From Conoideocrella luteorostrata (taxonomy: Eukaryota; Ascomycota; Sordariomycetes; Hypocreales; Clavicipitaceae), in contig JASWJB010000305.1 of NCBI GenBank assembly GCA_032433595.1, forward strand, positions 1 through 54,206: a stretch of DNA of 54,206 bases, given 5' to 3'. Positions 22,954 through 34,660 of this stretch are shown here, piece by piece. Under the pieces are notes generated by a model. It had not been told where the DNA came from, did no database searches, and saw only the letters and a list, made by a program, of their open reading frames with translations. The translations under genes were made by a program, and so were the position numbers. The number at the start of each line of letters is the position of its first letter. The stretch's first letter is position 1.

Positions 22954-24708
22954 ATGGCGAGTGACGATGATTTCGAAGTCGAGGTGCCTGACCCCGCGGA
23001 GGATAATCCTATGCGAGCTTTTCTGCCAGCGTCGTTTGGGAAAAAATCCAAGGAAGCGAACATCGCAGCCCAGATCGATCGGAGTAAACGAACCGTGGAC
23101 AATGTGCCTGCGACTGCTACTGCAGGGCTAACCGAAGCGGACGATAAGAGGCCGATTGCAGAGGGAAATTCCAGCGACAGTGATAATAGTGACGACGATT
23201 CAGACAATTCGGACGATGAAGATGATTATCCCGTGTCTCACGAACTTGTGTTGAAAACACATAGCCGCGCCGTTACGACAGCGTCCCTAGACCCTGCTGG
23301 CGGTAGACTATTAACCGCCTCATTGGATTGTGCAGTCAACTTTCACGACTTTGCATCCATGACGCCGTCCACACTCAGAGCGTTCAAAACAGTCGATCCA
23401 TTTGCGACCAAAAAATCTGCGGCAACTGCGGAGGCACATCCCATTCACCACGTGGAATTCAATCCACTTTCTGGGGGGGTTTTTCTTTGCGTGTCTGCGC
23501 ACCCACAGGCCAAGATCATGTCGCGCGATGGTCAGATCTTGACGGATTTTGTCAAGGGAGACATGTATCTCAGAGATATGAACAACACCAAGGGCCACAT
23601 CTCGGAAATTACTACAGGAACGTGGCATCCAACAGACAAGAATCTTTGCGTTACGGCCGGCACGGATAGCACCTTGCGAATCTGGGACATCAACAATAAG
23701 CGGTCGCACAAAGAAGTCATCGTTTTCAAGTCCAAGGCTGCTGGTTCAGCCGGCAGGACTAAAATGACCGCAGTCGCATGGGGCAGTCCTCATCAGGGGG
23801 GGAACAACGTGCTAGTTAGTGCAGCACTTGATGGGACCCTTGTCATGTATGGTGGTAACGGCCCCTTTACAAGACCTGCTGGGGAAGTCCGCGATGCACA
23901 TAAACCGCAGACGTGGACCAGCGGTATCGACATTTCGTCTGATGGCCGCATGGTGGTCACCAGAGGCGGGGATGACCTCATCAAGCTGTGGGACACCAGA
24001 AAATTCACTAAACCGCTCGTCAGCGTTTCTCATAAGTCTGTATCGGATTTTTACCCAACGAGTAATATCCGCTATTCGCCAAATTCTACTAGCATCATCA
24101 CCGGCTCAGAGACGGGACATCTACATGTTCTAAATCCGGGCAACCTTCGGGCCGAACTCGTTACACCCATAACGCCAGGCTCACCTGTAATCACCGTGAA
24201 CTGGCACCCAAAGATTAACCAGATTGTTACAGGTTCCGCCAACGCCGAAACCCATGTCTTATACAACCCGACAATGTCGAGTCGTGGCGCTGTGGAAGTC
24301 ATGTCTCGCGCACCAAAGAAACGCCACATAGACGATGATCCCAACCGGACAATGGATCAGGGAGCCGGCATGTCAGGCGATTCCATCCTCACGCCAGGCG
24401 CCATGGCCGGTTCAAGGAAGTCTGGTGTCACTGGCACTGGCCGTTCCAAAGACCCTCGCCGTCCTCATATTCCTCAGCAAACTCCGTTCCAGAAGAATCA
24501 GCCAGATGAGAAGCATGTTGCTGAGAATATTCCACTGGCTCGCATGCTGCACGAAGATCCACGTGAGGCGCTGCTGAAATATGCCGACAAAGCCCAGAAC
24601 GATCCGATTTTCACCAAGGCATGGAGCAAGACGCAACCAAAGACACAATACGCAGACATTAGCGACGATGACGAGGATGGGCCCGACAAGAAAAAGCCTA
24701 AAAGGTGA
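22954..24708 (+). CDS. WD40 protein of the WDR70 / gastrulation-defective type
   Basis: Nuclear WD-repeat protein. Human and fission yeast WDR70 act with the CRL4 ubiquitin ligase in histone H2B ubiquitination at DNA breaks; that role is family knowledge, not visible here. A single uninterrupted exon encodes 584 aa from ATG 22954. The same frame opens 20 codons earlier at 22894, but the extension has no family character. An acidic Ser/Asp/Glu stretch (about residues 70-95, SDSDNSDDD) precedes the propeller. WD repeats run from about residue 95 to 430, with clear units around LRIWDINNK and LIKLWDTRKF. The family-typical segment PMRAFLPASFGKKSK is at the N-terminus and RAPKKRHIDDDPNRT follows the propeller. 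The basic Lys-rich tail (DKKKPKR) could be a nuclear signal. Length fits fungal WDR70. Confidence 0.88.
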   Translation: MASDDDFEVEVPDPAEDNPMRAFLPASFGKKSKEANIAAQIDRSKRTVDNVPATATAGLTEADDKRPIAEGNSSDSDNSDDDSDNSDDEDDYPVSHELVLKTHSRAVTTASLDPAGGRLLTASLDCAVNFHDFASMTPSTLRAFKTVDPFATKKSAATAEAHPIHHVEFNPLSGGVFLCVSAHPQAKIMSRDGQILTDFVKGDMYLRDMNNTKGHISEITTGTWHPTDKNLCVTAGTDSTLRIWDINNKRSHKEVIVFKSKAAGSAGRTKMTAVAWGSPHQGGNNVLVSAALDGTLVMYGGNGPFTRPAGEVRDAHKPQTWTSGIDISSDGRMVVTRGGDDLIKLWDTRKFTKPLVSVSHKSVSDFYPTSNIRYSPNSTSIITGSETGHLHVLNPGNLRAELVTPITPGSPVITVNWHPKINQIVTGSANAETHVLYNPTMSSRGAVEVMSRAPKKRHIDDDPNRTMDQGAGMSGDSILTPGAMAGSRKSGVTGTGRSKDPRRPHIPQQTPFQKNQPDEKHVAENIPLARMLHEDPREALLKYADKAQNDPIFTKAWSKTQPKTQYADISDDDEDGPDKKKPKR

Positions 24709-25949
24709 AGACCTGACTGCAATAATTAACCAGCAGAATCTTTTGATCAGTATCAGAGCAATACGCATACCGGCCAACGCTGTCGGGGTACCCACAAGTT
24801 TCCGGCTTGGCTGATTTATAGTCGCCCGCTCCGCCTTTCCGGTCCAGGGCGGCACTTCGTTTCACATCAAAATGGTGTAGCCTGTGTCGTAGACTTGATC
24901 CTTGATTTCAACAAAAGAGCTAGTAACCATTAAGGCGGCTCCATGGGACACCGCCATATGGGCTGTTGCCACCTCAAGCCCCAAACTGGTTCAAATGCAG
25001 ACTTCTCCCCTGCCCAGGGCTTATAGATGTAAATTTAAAGTACACAGCTTTTATTTCAATACGAACATTATCCGGCGGCGCAGAGAGCTGCCTGGGTGAT
25101 GATTACATAACAATTGACGAGGGGGGAGGCCCCATGCCAAAGGGGAGTTTCCACATAACGCACGTGATTTGGCTCGCCCATTTCGGTGTACGGCTTGACC
25201 TCCGTAGGAAAATGCGCCAATCGTTTGCGGCCTGAGGCCTGGGATTCCGTCTGCGCGGGTGCCGTGCTGAAAAATACTCTGGGCATAGGTCCACAGCCCG
25301 CACCAGCCGTCACGCTCAATCTTGTCCGTTGTGTCCAGTCCAGTCTTCACCACTCCCCATCATCAACCAGCGAGGAAGCGCGCGCGCATCCCGAAAATCG
25401 CCAGGTCCCCTCGCAAACCATCGGCAACCATCTCCAATCCTCGCCATCTTCCTGTTGCACGCGATTTCCACACACCATACACTCCAGACACCCGCCCCGA
25501 CGCGCCGCGTCACCGCTTTCACACTTTTTCCACTCCCTCCTCGTCTCCTGGCATCACGCCTTCGAGTTCCCAGTTTCCCTTGGCCAATTCTGCCCCCACG
25601 CCTCGCCGGCTGACTTGCATACAGCCCATCCAACGCGGCTGTAGCTTCTATCAAACAACTTTCAACGCGCCTTGACGCCCTGTACGCCTTCGTTCCGTCC
25701 AGCAGCCTCACTACGCGACGTCCCCTTGACGGTGCCTTGACGCGACATTGGCTATTTCGCATTCCGTTTTCGTTTTCGGCTCGTACTCCCTTTCTGGCCA
25801 TACCACAACGCTCGAGTATCATCTATACTCGCGCCACAAGCCCCAATACTCGACATACCACCGTCATGCGCCACCAATAAGCGACAAATTATAATTGTTT
25901 GCTCATTGGCGTGTATTTTTGGTGCGAAAAACGAACAAAAAGCACCATC
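24709..25949. promoter_or_regulatory. STH1 promoter and pyrimidine-rich leader
   Basis: From about 25320 to 25800 the plus strand is C-rich and A-poor in G, resembling the leader DNA before STE12. Long but featureless frames arise from that bias (25322-25675 and others). The WDR70 3' end lies at the left. Confidence 0.45.
25866..25880 (+). promoter_or_regulatory. Minimal uORF before STH1
   Basis: ATG-CGC-CAC-CAA-TAA, a 4-residue frame ending 69 nt before the STH1 start codon. If it is within the transcript, it would allow reinitiation at the main ATG. The transcription start is not known. Confidence 0.35.
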
Positions 25950-28900
25950 ATGGCATCGGTGCAAGCTCCGCCTGCGGTGCAACACCCAGGTGCGCCAATG
26001 CCTGCCGGCGCAACCAAGCAGCAAGCCGAAGAGGTTTTCAGAGTATGTATCCTGTTGAGGCATTTGGTAGCACCTCGCCTTCGTCAAATGAAGACAATGA
26101 TAATTGATGCCACGTTGGCTAATGCCTATATCAATAGAAACTGAAGCAGATGAAGGAGCAAGGCGTCCCTAATACTGATCCGGAATACGTCAAAGCTTCG
26201 CAGTTTCTGATGAACTTCCAACACCAACATCAAATGCGCAGAACCCAAATGCAGTTTACTCAGCAGCAGCAGCAACAGCAGCAGCAACAACAACAACAAC
26301 ATCAGATGCAAAATGGTGTCCAACCTGGTAGCCGACCTCAAGGTACTCCACAAGCCACACAGCTCAATGCCGGTCTTCCTCAAGGAGCAGCTGCCACGCC
26401 AACAACAATAAACACAGCAACCCCTGCTGCTGCCTCTAGCACGGGCTCGGGCCCTTCATCGGCATCCTCTCAATTCAGTCAACAGCAGCTTGCCTTGCTG
26501 AGGCAGCAGATTCACGCTTTCAAGCTCCTCGGCAAGAATGCTGGAATTTCGCAGCAGCTGCAACAAGCTATCTTCAACCAGCGACATCGTCGACAGGCCA
26601 CAGCCATTGATACCGCACCGGCTACTGCCAAAAGCGCTCAACCTGGTCAAGAGTCTGAAAAACCCCTCTCAGCGGGACCCGAAGTTGCTAATCCAGAGGA
26701 GTCTTCGTTGCCAAAGGCCCACACATACAAGATGGTGAAGTCGCCATATGGCACCAGCATGGTTCGACCCTCGATTAAATACCTCGACCATGCCCAACGC
26801 AAGAATAGATGGTTCATTCCCGGTGTGTTCCCAACCGGCATCGATTTTGATCATCTTCGTTACGAGAGAGAGGTCGTCATCTTCAATCGAATGAGCCAAC
26901 GATTTGCCGATCTAAAGGACTTGCCAGCCAATTTGGCACACTGGGACTCTTCCAAGGAGAGCCTAGAGGCAGACGACACACTGAAAAGAAAAGCAATCAT
27001 AGAAATGAAGAGTCTGGCTCTATATGCCAAACAACGAGCTCTACGAGAAAAGATTGGCCGACAGATGATGCACTACGACAATTTAGCCATGACCACAAAC
27101 CGAGCTCATTATCGTCGACTGAAGAAGCAAAATGTTCGCGAGGCTCGAATCACCGAGAAGCTTGAGAAGCAGCAGCGCGACGCCCGAGAGAATCGCGAGA
27201 AGAAGAAGCATGTCGACTTTCTGCGGGCCATATGTCATCACCGTGCTGAAATCCAAGATGGTGCCAATTCTCAGAGGACCAAATCTCACAAGCTTAGTCG
27301 TCTTATGTATGCCCAACACTTCAACATCGAAAAGGAGGAGCAGAAGCGTGTTGAGAGAACAGCTAAGCAGCGTTTGCAGGCTCTTAAGGCAAACGATGAA
27401 GAAGCATATCTCAAGCTTCTTGATCAAGCCAAGGATACACGTATTACGCACTTGCTTAAGCAGACTGATGGCTTCTTGCATCAACTGGCGTCGTCGGTTA
27501 AGGCCCAACAACGTCACGCTGCCGAAGCCTACGGTGACGACATGGAACAATTTGTTGAGGAGGAGGAAAGCGACGAAGACGATGAAGAGAGCGGCAAGAA
27601 GATTGACTACTATGCCGTTGCACACAGAGTTAGAGAAGAGGTTACTGAGCAGGCCAATATACTAGTCGGTGGCACACTGAAGGAGTACCAGATCAAGGGT
27701 CTCCAATGGATGATTTCACTCTACAACAACAACCTGAACGGCATTCTTGCTGATGAAATGGGTCTAGGCAAGACCATTCAGACGATCAGTTTGATTACGT
27801 ATCTCATTGAACGCAAGCAGCAGAGTGGCCCGTATCTCGTTATTGTACCGCTCAGTACCCTCACCAACTGGAATCTCGAGTTTGAGAAATGGGCACCCTC
27901 AATCAACCGAATTGTCTACAAGGGGCCTCCCACTACTCGAAAGTTGCAGCAAGAAAAGATTCGACAAGGTCGATTCCAAGTCCTGTTGACCACGTACGAG
28001 TACATCATCAAGGACCGGCCGATTCTAAGCAAGATTAAGTGGTTCCACATGATCATTGACGAAGGTCATCGTATGAAGAACTCCAACTCCAAGCTCAGCG
28101 CTACTATCTCACAGTATTATGTGACTCGATTCCGTCTCATTCTTACCGGTACCCCGCTGCAGAACAACCTTTCTGAACTATGGGCTATGCTGAACTTCGT
28201 TCTGCCCAACATTTTCAAATCAGTCAAGACTTTTGATGAATGGTTCAACACGCCGTTTGCCAACACCGGTGGCCAAGATAAGATGGAGCTTACCGAAGAA
28301 GAGCAAATTCTCGTGATTCGTCGTCTACACAAGGTTTTGCGACCATTCTTGCTCAGACGTCTGAAGAAGGACGTGGAAAAGGATCTACCAGACAAGACCG
28401 AGAAGGTCATCAAGTGCAAGTTCTCTGCCTTGCAAGCCAAGCTGTACAAGCAAATGGTTACCCATAATAAACTCGTTGTCAGCGATGGCAAAGGTGGCAA
28501 GACCAATGCTCGTGGCTTAAGCAACATGATTATGCAACTTCGCAAGCTGTGTAACCACCCTTTTGTCTTTGACGAAGTCGAAAACGTCATGAACCCCATG
28601 AGCATCAGCAACGACTTACTCTGGAGAACAGCAGGCAAATTTGAACTTCTGGATCGAATCTTGCCCAAGTATCACGCCACTGGTCATCGAGTCTTGATGT
28701 TCTTTCAAATGACAGCCATTATGGATATCATGGAAGATTACCTGCGCTACCGTAAGTTTGAGTATCTGCGTCTGGACGGTACCACAAAGTCAGACGAACG
28801 ATCAGATTTGCTCAAAGAGTTTAACAGTCCTGACTCCAAATACTTCATGTTTTTGCTCTCCACCCGTGCCGGTGGTCTTGGTCTCAACTTGCAGACAGCC

Positions 28901-30409
28901 GACACCGTGATCATTTACGACTCGGATTGGAATCCACATCAAGATCTTCAAGCTCAGGATCGTGCTCACCGTATTGGTCAGAAGAACGAAGTGCGAATTC
29001 TTAGACTAATCAGCTCCAACTCAGTCGAAGAGAAGATCCTGGAACGTGCTAGATTCAAGCTTGACATGGATGGCAAAGTCATCCAGGCTGGTCGATTCGA
29101 CAACAAGTCATCGGAAACAGACAGAGACGCCATGCTCCGAACCTTGCTTGAAAGTGCAGACATGGCCGAATCCGGCGAGCAAGATGACATGGAAGACGAG
29201 GAGCTGAATATGATGCTTGCGCGAAGTGACGATGAAATAACTGTCTTCCAGAAGATTGACGAGGAGAGAGCAAAGGATCCTATTTACGGCACCGCATCTG
29301 GCAGTAAACCGAAACCCAGATTGATGGCGGATGACGAACTGCCCGACATCTATATGAATGAAGGTATTGACGTCGAGGAAGAACCGGATGACCTTATCCT
29401 CGGCCGTGGCGCTCGTGAGCGGACCAAGGTTCGCTATGACGATGGCTTGACGGAAGAGCAGTGGTTGATGGCTGTGGACGACGATGAGGACAGTCCTGAA
29501 GCAGCTGCTAGCCGCAAACAAGCTCGCAAGGACAAACGAGAGCTCAACAGGGTGAAGAGAATGGCTATGGCGAACTCGGCCGACCTCTCGCCGTCACCTA
29601 GCCGCGCAAGCACGGAGGAGATTGAGACACCGAAGAAACGCGGTCGTAAGCCGGGCAGCAAGAACGAGAAGCGCAAGGCGGAAGATGGCGATGAAGAACC
29701 ACCGGCTAAGAAGCGGCGTGGCCCGCAGGGCCGCGCCAGCAAAGGCGGTGCTGCCTCGTCTGACTCACGTGTAAACCCTCAGCAGCGTGAAATCTTGCAG
29801 AAGAGCTTACGAGCACTGTACGACGGTTTAATGAACTTGGAAGTGGATGATATCGAGCCGCCTGTGGAAGATGATGAATCCGATGCCGGCAAGCGTCTCA
29901 TTATTGGTCCATTCATCAAGCTTCCCCCTAAGAGAGACTACGCGGATTATTACCTGATCATCCAGAACCCTATTTGCATGAATCATATCCAGACCCGCAT
30001 CAAAAAGGAAGAGTACTCTCGTCTAAGTGATTTGCGGAAAGACTTTGATTTACTGATCCGCAACTGCCAAACTTATAATGAGGACGGCAGTATTCTCTAT
30101 CAAGATGCCAAGACGATGGATGTAAGTTACTGAAGCATTGAGCCAACTGGGTGACCAGTGAGATGACCGGTTCTAACAAAATAACCTTAGGAATTCTTCA
30201 CAAAGAAGTTTCAAGAGGAATTGGAGGCGCATCCAGAACTACGCGAGCTGGAGGAGGGCGACAGCAAGGCAGGGTCTGTTGCTCCTTCCGGGAACGGAGA
30301 GAGCACACCACAGCCTAGCGGAACTCGGATCAAGATTATTTCCAGCAGCTCGCGCAACAGTGAGGCTGCTAATGGCATCAAGTCGGCGGCACAGAGTGAT
30401 GGAGAGTAG
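25950..30409 (+). CDS. STH1: SNF2-family chromatin remodelling ATPase with bromodomain (STH1/SNF2 type)
   Basis: Catalytic ATPase of an RSC or SWI/SNF complex, moving nucleosomes in the nucleus. Exons 25950-26042, 26138-30121 and 30191-30409 give 1431 aa. Intron 1 (GTATGT...TAG) and intron 2 (GTAAGT...TAG) are both phase 0. Order of domains: Gln tract at 73-85 (CAG/CAA repeats); QLQ motif at about 143-161; HSA helix at about 340-410 (KKKHVDFLRAICHH), the actin-related-protein binding surface; SNF2_N with Walker A DEMGLGKT at 570-577 and DEGH at 672-675; helicase C with QAQDRAHRIGQ at about 965-978; SnAC region at about 1010-1080; AT-hook-like KKRGRKPGSK near 1196; bromodomain from about 1250 to 1375. 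The bromodomain is split by intron 2. STH1 rather than SNF2 is favoured by length, but the sequence alone does not settle it. Confidence 0.93.
26261..26299 (+). repeat. CAG/CAA repeat encoding polyglutamine
   Basis: Thirteen Gln codons with mixed CAG and CAA near the N-terminus of the remodelling ATPase. The codon mix would limit slippage. Confidence 0.9.
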
Positions 30410-31295
30410 AGGTGAAAAACACGAAAGCACTGGCACTCACATGTGTAGGCTGAAGGACAGAAGGCACATGTCATGTGCAGGATTTTAATGGGGCCTGTTC
30501 TTGAAACGTTCGCCCGTCATAGGGATCTACGTACGATGTGCATTTTCACCATTGCGGCTTTCAGTTCTTTGTTCCTACTGTTTCTGATTTTTGATCAGAC
30601 ATTTTTACGGCGTTTGCTTGGGGATTGGAGTTTCTATAAACGTGTACCAAACGGATGGAGCGGCTTCGGGGCGAATTCAAATACCAAGCGTAAGGCAAAC
30701 GGGGAATGGCTTTAACGAGCTCCAGACGAGAAGGAGAAGATGGGATGCAAAGGACCACGTTTGCGGGAGACGGATATGGCTCTGGTCGCGCGGTGTCTAG
30801 ACTCGGAGAAAATGTATTTTAGTAGAAGCTGATATATGATGAAGATTGTACAAAGTGAGCATCAGCAGTAGAGCGATTGACAACGAATTTGATTGACCCG
30901 CGACATGAACATCCACAGGGCCGCCTTGCACGTATCAAAGAGTAGGGAAATACACGTGGTGCGGCCTGATTCAAGCCAATTCGAACAAAATAAAAACAGG
31001 ATTGATATAGCAATGCCGGAGGTAGCCAGGATGCATCTTTGAAATGGCGAAAGTTATAGCACCGGGGGGGGGTTTAAGGAGGCGGCGTCATGGTGGTGGT
31101 ATTGGAGGTGGCGGCGGCCACATCTGATCCACCTCGGTCGGTCCTCGTGGCCACACGTTCATCCTACTGCTAGCATCATCAACATCAACATCAACATCAA
31201 CATCAAGCCTCGCGACCCAAGGCAGCGGCATGCGCCATATACCGCGGAGAATAAATGTCGAACCATCAGTCTAAAAGGCCACAACAGCGTAAACC
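30410..31295. other. STH1 3' UTR and promoter of the alpha/beta hydrolase
   Basis: Holds no supported gene. An 80-codon frame at 30473-30715 (+) has one hydrophobic segment but starts only 64 nt after the STH1 stop, and is most likely 3' UTR. A CATCAA-type repeat lies at 31179-31206. Confidence 0.55.
31179..31206. repeat. AACATC hexanucleotide repeat
   Basis: Four to five units of AACATC about 90 nt before the hydrolase ATG. Confidence 0.75.
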
Positions 31296-33024
31296 ATGAA
31301 GAAGACGCTCGTTTTGTGCTTCATCCATGGCTTCAAGGTGAGTGAGTGAGTGAGCCGAGCATACGTACATACAGACCGAGGCACAGGCATCACTCAACAC
31401 TGTGCCTATCGATCCCGAGGACCGTTATTTGCAGCAAGACTAACCAGCCTACCTTTGGGGGGTGTTGTTCTCAGGGCGGCGAATCGACGTTTGGAGACAA
31501 CTACCAGTTCACCAGACATTTGCGGGACATTGTAGCCCAGAAGCTGCCCAAGATAGATGTTCGCGTGCTGGTCTATCCCAAGTATGAAACCAGAGGGGAT
31601 TTGGGGCAGTGCGTGAGCCGGTTCCGCGACTGGTTAGTGGTGCCTTTTTATTACAAGCCACATATTCTCACGCGCACACATACACATACATACATATATA
31701 CATACATACATACATACAGACATACATACACGTGCGCGGGAGGATGCAAACTGCTGACATGCTAAATTTTAACCAGGCTGGAAGAAAAGGTGATAGACAT
31801 GGAAGTTGCGTCAGGCACGCCCTCGCCCACTGTCGAGCCATCCGTCAGGACGATCCTCATCGGCCATTCCATGGGGGGTATCGTCGCGGCCGAGCTGGTC
31901 ATTGCGCTGGCGTCCGAAAAGCCAATCTACTCGCAGGACGGGACGGAAAAGGAGGAACGGCCGGTCTTCAACAGCCTCATGTTCCCACATGTCCAGGGCG
32001 TGCTGGCCTTTGATACGCCGTACCTGGGTGTGTCCCCCGGGGTGGTCGCCCACGGCGCAGAGGGCCACTACCAGAACGCCGCAGATACATTCTCCCAGCT
32101 GAGCGGCCTGAAGTCGGCTCTTTGGGGCAGCGCCAGCGCCAGCGCCAACGCGGCAAACACGTCCTCGACTGCTGTCTCGACGGCAGCAGCAGCAGCAGCA
32201 GCAGCAGCAGCGCCGGCAGCGGCGCCGGCGGGGAGAGGCGGCGGCTGGTCGAAATGGGGCAAAGTAGCCATGTATGCCGGTGCGGCCGGAGCGGTTGCCG
32301 CCGGCGGCGCAGCAGCCTGGTTGAACCGCGAGCAGATCAGCGAGGGATGGTCCTGGGCGTCCTCCCACATGGAGTTTGTGGGCTGTCTCGCCCGGGCGGA
32401 GGAGCTGAAGAAGCGCGTGGGATGTATGGTCCAGGTGCATGAGGAGCTCGGCGTCGGGTATGCCAATCTATACACGAGACTGGGCAAGGCAGCTTCTTCC
32501 AAGAAGATCAGCATGGTAGGCACTGTGCTGGGCAAGGACAGGACGTTTTGCAATTTGCCCAAGACGATGGCAGCGGGGGAATGGATGGAGGCTGTGAATG
32601 ACAAGGCTGCTGACGAGACTGTGGCACATATGTGTAAGTTTTTTTTTGGGGGGTTTTTTTTTTTCAGTTTCGCTTCCCCCCTTTCCCCCTTTCCCCTCCC
32701 CTTCCCCCCGGGTTACTTTAAAACACTTTGATATTGATGGACGGGACGGTCTTTGGCGTTGCGTTGCGTTGCTAACGTGCTGAGTGAGGGGCAGCCATGT
32801 TCGAACCCAAGGAGAATCCGGCGTATGAGAAATTATCTCACGACGCAGCCGGCCTGATTGCGCAGTGGTCACGGAACGAATGGTACGAGACGAGTACAGA
32901 AGAGGCAGTAGAAGAGGCAGTTGAAACGGCAGAAGAAGTAGCACCAGCACCAGCACCAGCACCAGCAGGAGCAGGAGCAGGAGCGGGAGTAGGGAATGAA
33001 CAAAACTTAGAGGCGAGCTCATAG
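31296..33024 (+). CDS. Alpha/beta hydrolase (lipase/DUF676-like) with membrane-type segment
   Basis: Predicted serine hydrolase of the lipase/GPI-inositol-deacylase-like fold; substrate unknown. Exons 31296-31337, 31475-31632, 31777-32633 and 32795-33024 give 428 aa. The 14-codon first exon ends inside the oxyanion loop FIHGFKG and is joined by phase-0 splicing to GGESTFGDN. The nucleophile elbow GHSMGG places the catalytic Ser at 98. An Asp in FDTPYLG follows. A polyalanine tract (203-217) and a glycine/alanine-zipper hydrophobic segment (about 227-247, MYAGAAGAVAAGGAAAW) may anchor it to a membrane. The tail is acidic and ends in alternating Ala-Pro then Ala-Gly repeats. Introns 1-3 are long for this window (137, 144, 161 nt), and intron 2 contains a CATA microsatellite. 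It converges on PHS1 with 251 nt between stops. Confidence 0.82.
31675..31731 (+). repeat. CATA microsatellite inside intron 2 of the hydrolase
   Basis: Imperfect CATA/TACA units fill the middle of the 144-nt intron, upstream of the CTGAC branch site at about 31753-31757. Length changes here should be tolerated. Confidence 0.85.
32183..32211 (+). repeat. GCA trinucleotide repeat encoding polyalanine
   Basis: About nine to ten pure GCA codons in the alpha/beta hydrolase gene, continued by GCG/GCC-type Ala codons. The pure run is a candidate length polymorphism. Confidence 0.85.
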
Positions 33025-33275
33025 CTGGGATTTTAATATCATTACCATTACCGTCTAGATCTATCGTACTTAGTTTCTTCCTTTCTTTGCCAACCCAGCT
33101 TAAAAGTTCCTCACATCTTGCATGTAGCCATGTAGTCCCTTTTCCTCAGCAAACTCAGACGACACCGTCGCGATTCATACTCCCCGTCAATATTCGTACA
33201 CACAGCACACACAGCGAAGTATTCGAGCAGGAAAGCCGCCCCACTCCAGATTTTGGCAACGTATGAAACCCAAAT

Positions 33276-34188
33276 CTATTGGGCCTTGCTGCCGTTTGCC
33301 TTGAGCGATCGCATAACCTTTTTTCTCTGCTTCATCATGTGCGTGAACAGAATATACGAGCCTACACGAAAAATCACAGTTCACACAGTCAGCAATCATC
33401 GATCAACTCCCTTTTATAAATAAAAACCAGTGCGGCTGGATCCGTTGAAGGGGGCGCAGGCGAGCATGCAAATAGAAGTCACAATTTCATCAGACAGACA
33501 TACCAGGAACATAAATCGCCAGAATCCCATACAGCATATACGCCTCGAAGCTGCTCCTCCGCGCAGCGGGGATCGTCGCTCCGTAAATGAGCATGCACTC
33601 ACTCGTAATGCCCAGCGGGTAGAGCACATAGAAGGTCGTGTAGCGCACGTAGGTCAGGATGGTGGGCAGGGCGCCGGCCAGGGAGAGCGCGAAGAAAGAG
33701 TAGCGGATGACCTCGGTGACGGACCAGGCGATGAGCATGGAGGAGTAGAAGGGCGAGGCGGCGAGGAAGGGCCATGTGTTGACGATGGGCCACACGAGGA
33801 GCAGCCGGGATGAGACTTGCATGGTTGTGGTGGCGATGGGGGCGCGGACGATTCCTAGGGACAGGTTGAAGTTAGAGAGATGCAGCATTTTACCGAGCAA
33901 GGAGACAGAAGGGGAGAGTTAGGGAAACTGGGTCAGTTGGTTTGACGTACCGAGTAGAGAGTGTACAATCTCCATGGCAGCCATGGTCTGCGTCCACTTC
34001 GTCCATTCTCCCACGCCTGCATACACAACTGCCGGCCCGCGCAGGTAGAGCAGCCCGATGGTGCGGCCGAGGACGACGCTCCATGCCACGGCGGAAGCGA
34101 AGTTGTAGAAGATGAGGTAGGCTGTCTTGATAGGCGAGGAGGATTGGGTCGGCTGCTTGGCGGCGGCCGGTTTGGATTTGTCGGCCAT
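33276..34188 (-). CDS. PHS1: Very-long-chain (3R)-3-hydroxyacyl-CoA dehydratase PHS1
   Basis: ER membrane enzyme performing the third step of the fatty-acid elongation cycle, removing water from 3-hydroxyacyl-CoA to give trans-2-enoyl-CoA for sphingolipid chains. Exons 34188-33951, 33854-33504 and 33361-33276 give 224 aa. Introns of 96 and 142 nt are GT-AG, and both restore the family (HSLLG-IVRAP, YVPG-SYILF). Six hydrophobic segments fit the PTPLA/HACD family. The catalytic pair is visible as Y158 and E165 in YPLGITSE, with the 7-residue spacing of yeast Tyr149/Glu156. The C-terminus is Lys-rich (KQRKKVMRSLKANGSKAQ), consistent with ER retention by cytosolic lysines. ATG 34188 is chosen over the upstream in-frame 34290, whose extension is unlike the family. 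Confidence 0.94.
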
Positions 34189-34660
34189 GTTTGGAGCTAC
34201 TGTATGGGGGAGTCTGGGGGAGTCTGGGGGAGGACAATTGATATGTGTGGTGATGCGTGTGAGTGTCGTGGCTAGCTGACGGCTGGGCACGCGGGTGAGT
34301 TAAATATACAACATGGCGGGACGGGATAGTCGGATGATGGAGCTTGGCGGTTGGCTGTGCGGTTGGCTGTGCGAGAAATGTTGGGATGGAGGTTTGTTTG
34401 GTGGTGGGCCTCGGCAGTGCGTCCGTCCACCTCAGTCAGTGGTGGTGGTGTCAGTCAAGTCAGTACAGGCTCACAGTTGGGGTGGGTGACGCCGTTACAA
34501 GACATGCATGCAGCGGACAAATAGAACACTAGTACGGAGTACTGCATGTGGGACAAATTCTCGAGGTTCGACTTGCTTCCTTGTTTCGACTTGCGCCCTG
34601 TAACTGCACCAGACAACGGCAAACGATACTACATCAACAACTTTCATAGATGCCCGCAAT
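34189..34660. other. PHS1 promoter and dioxygenase 3' flank
   Basis: 472 nt with no gene. It holds one intact motif copy (34532-34541) and G-rich repeats (GGGGGAGTCT, about 34204-34232) just before the PHS1 start. Confidence 0.6.

Noticed and set aside
25322..25675. 117-codon ORF upstream of STH1
   Set aside because: Pro/Ser/Thr/Arg-rich composition reflects the C-rich leader; overlapping frames of similar length exist in all phases.
30473..30715. 80-codon ORF with one hydrophobic stretch after STH1
   Set aside because: It begins 64 nt after the STH1 stop, has no domain, and most likely lies in the 3' UTR.
33430..33813. 127-codon plus-strand ORF over PHS1
   Set aside because: It is the antisense shadow of the PHS1 central exon and has no domain of its own.
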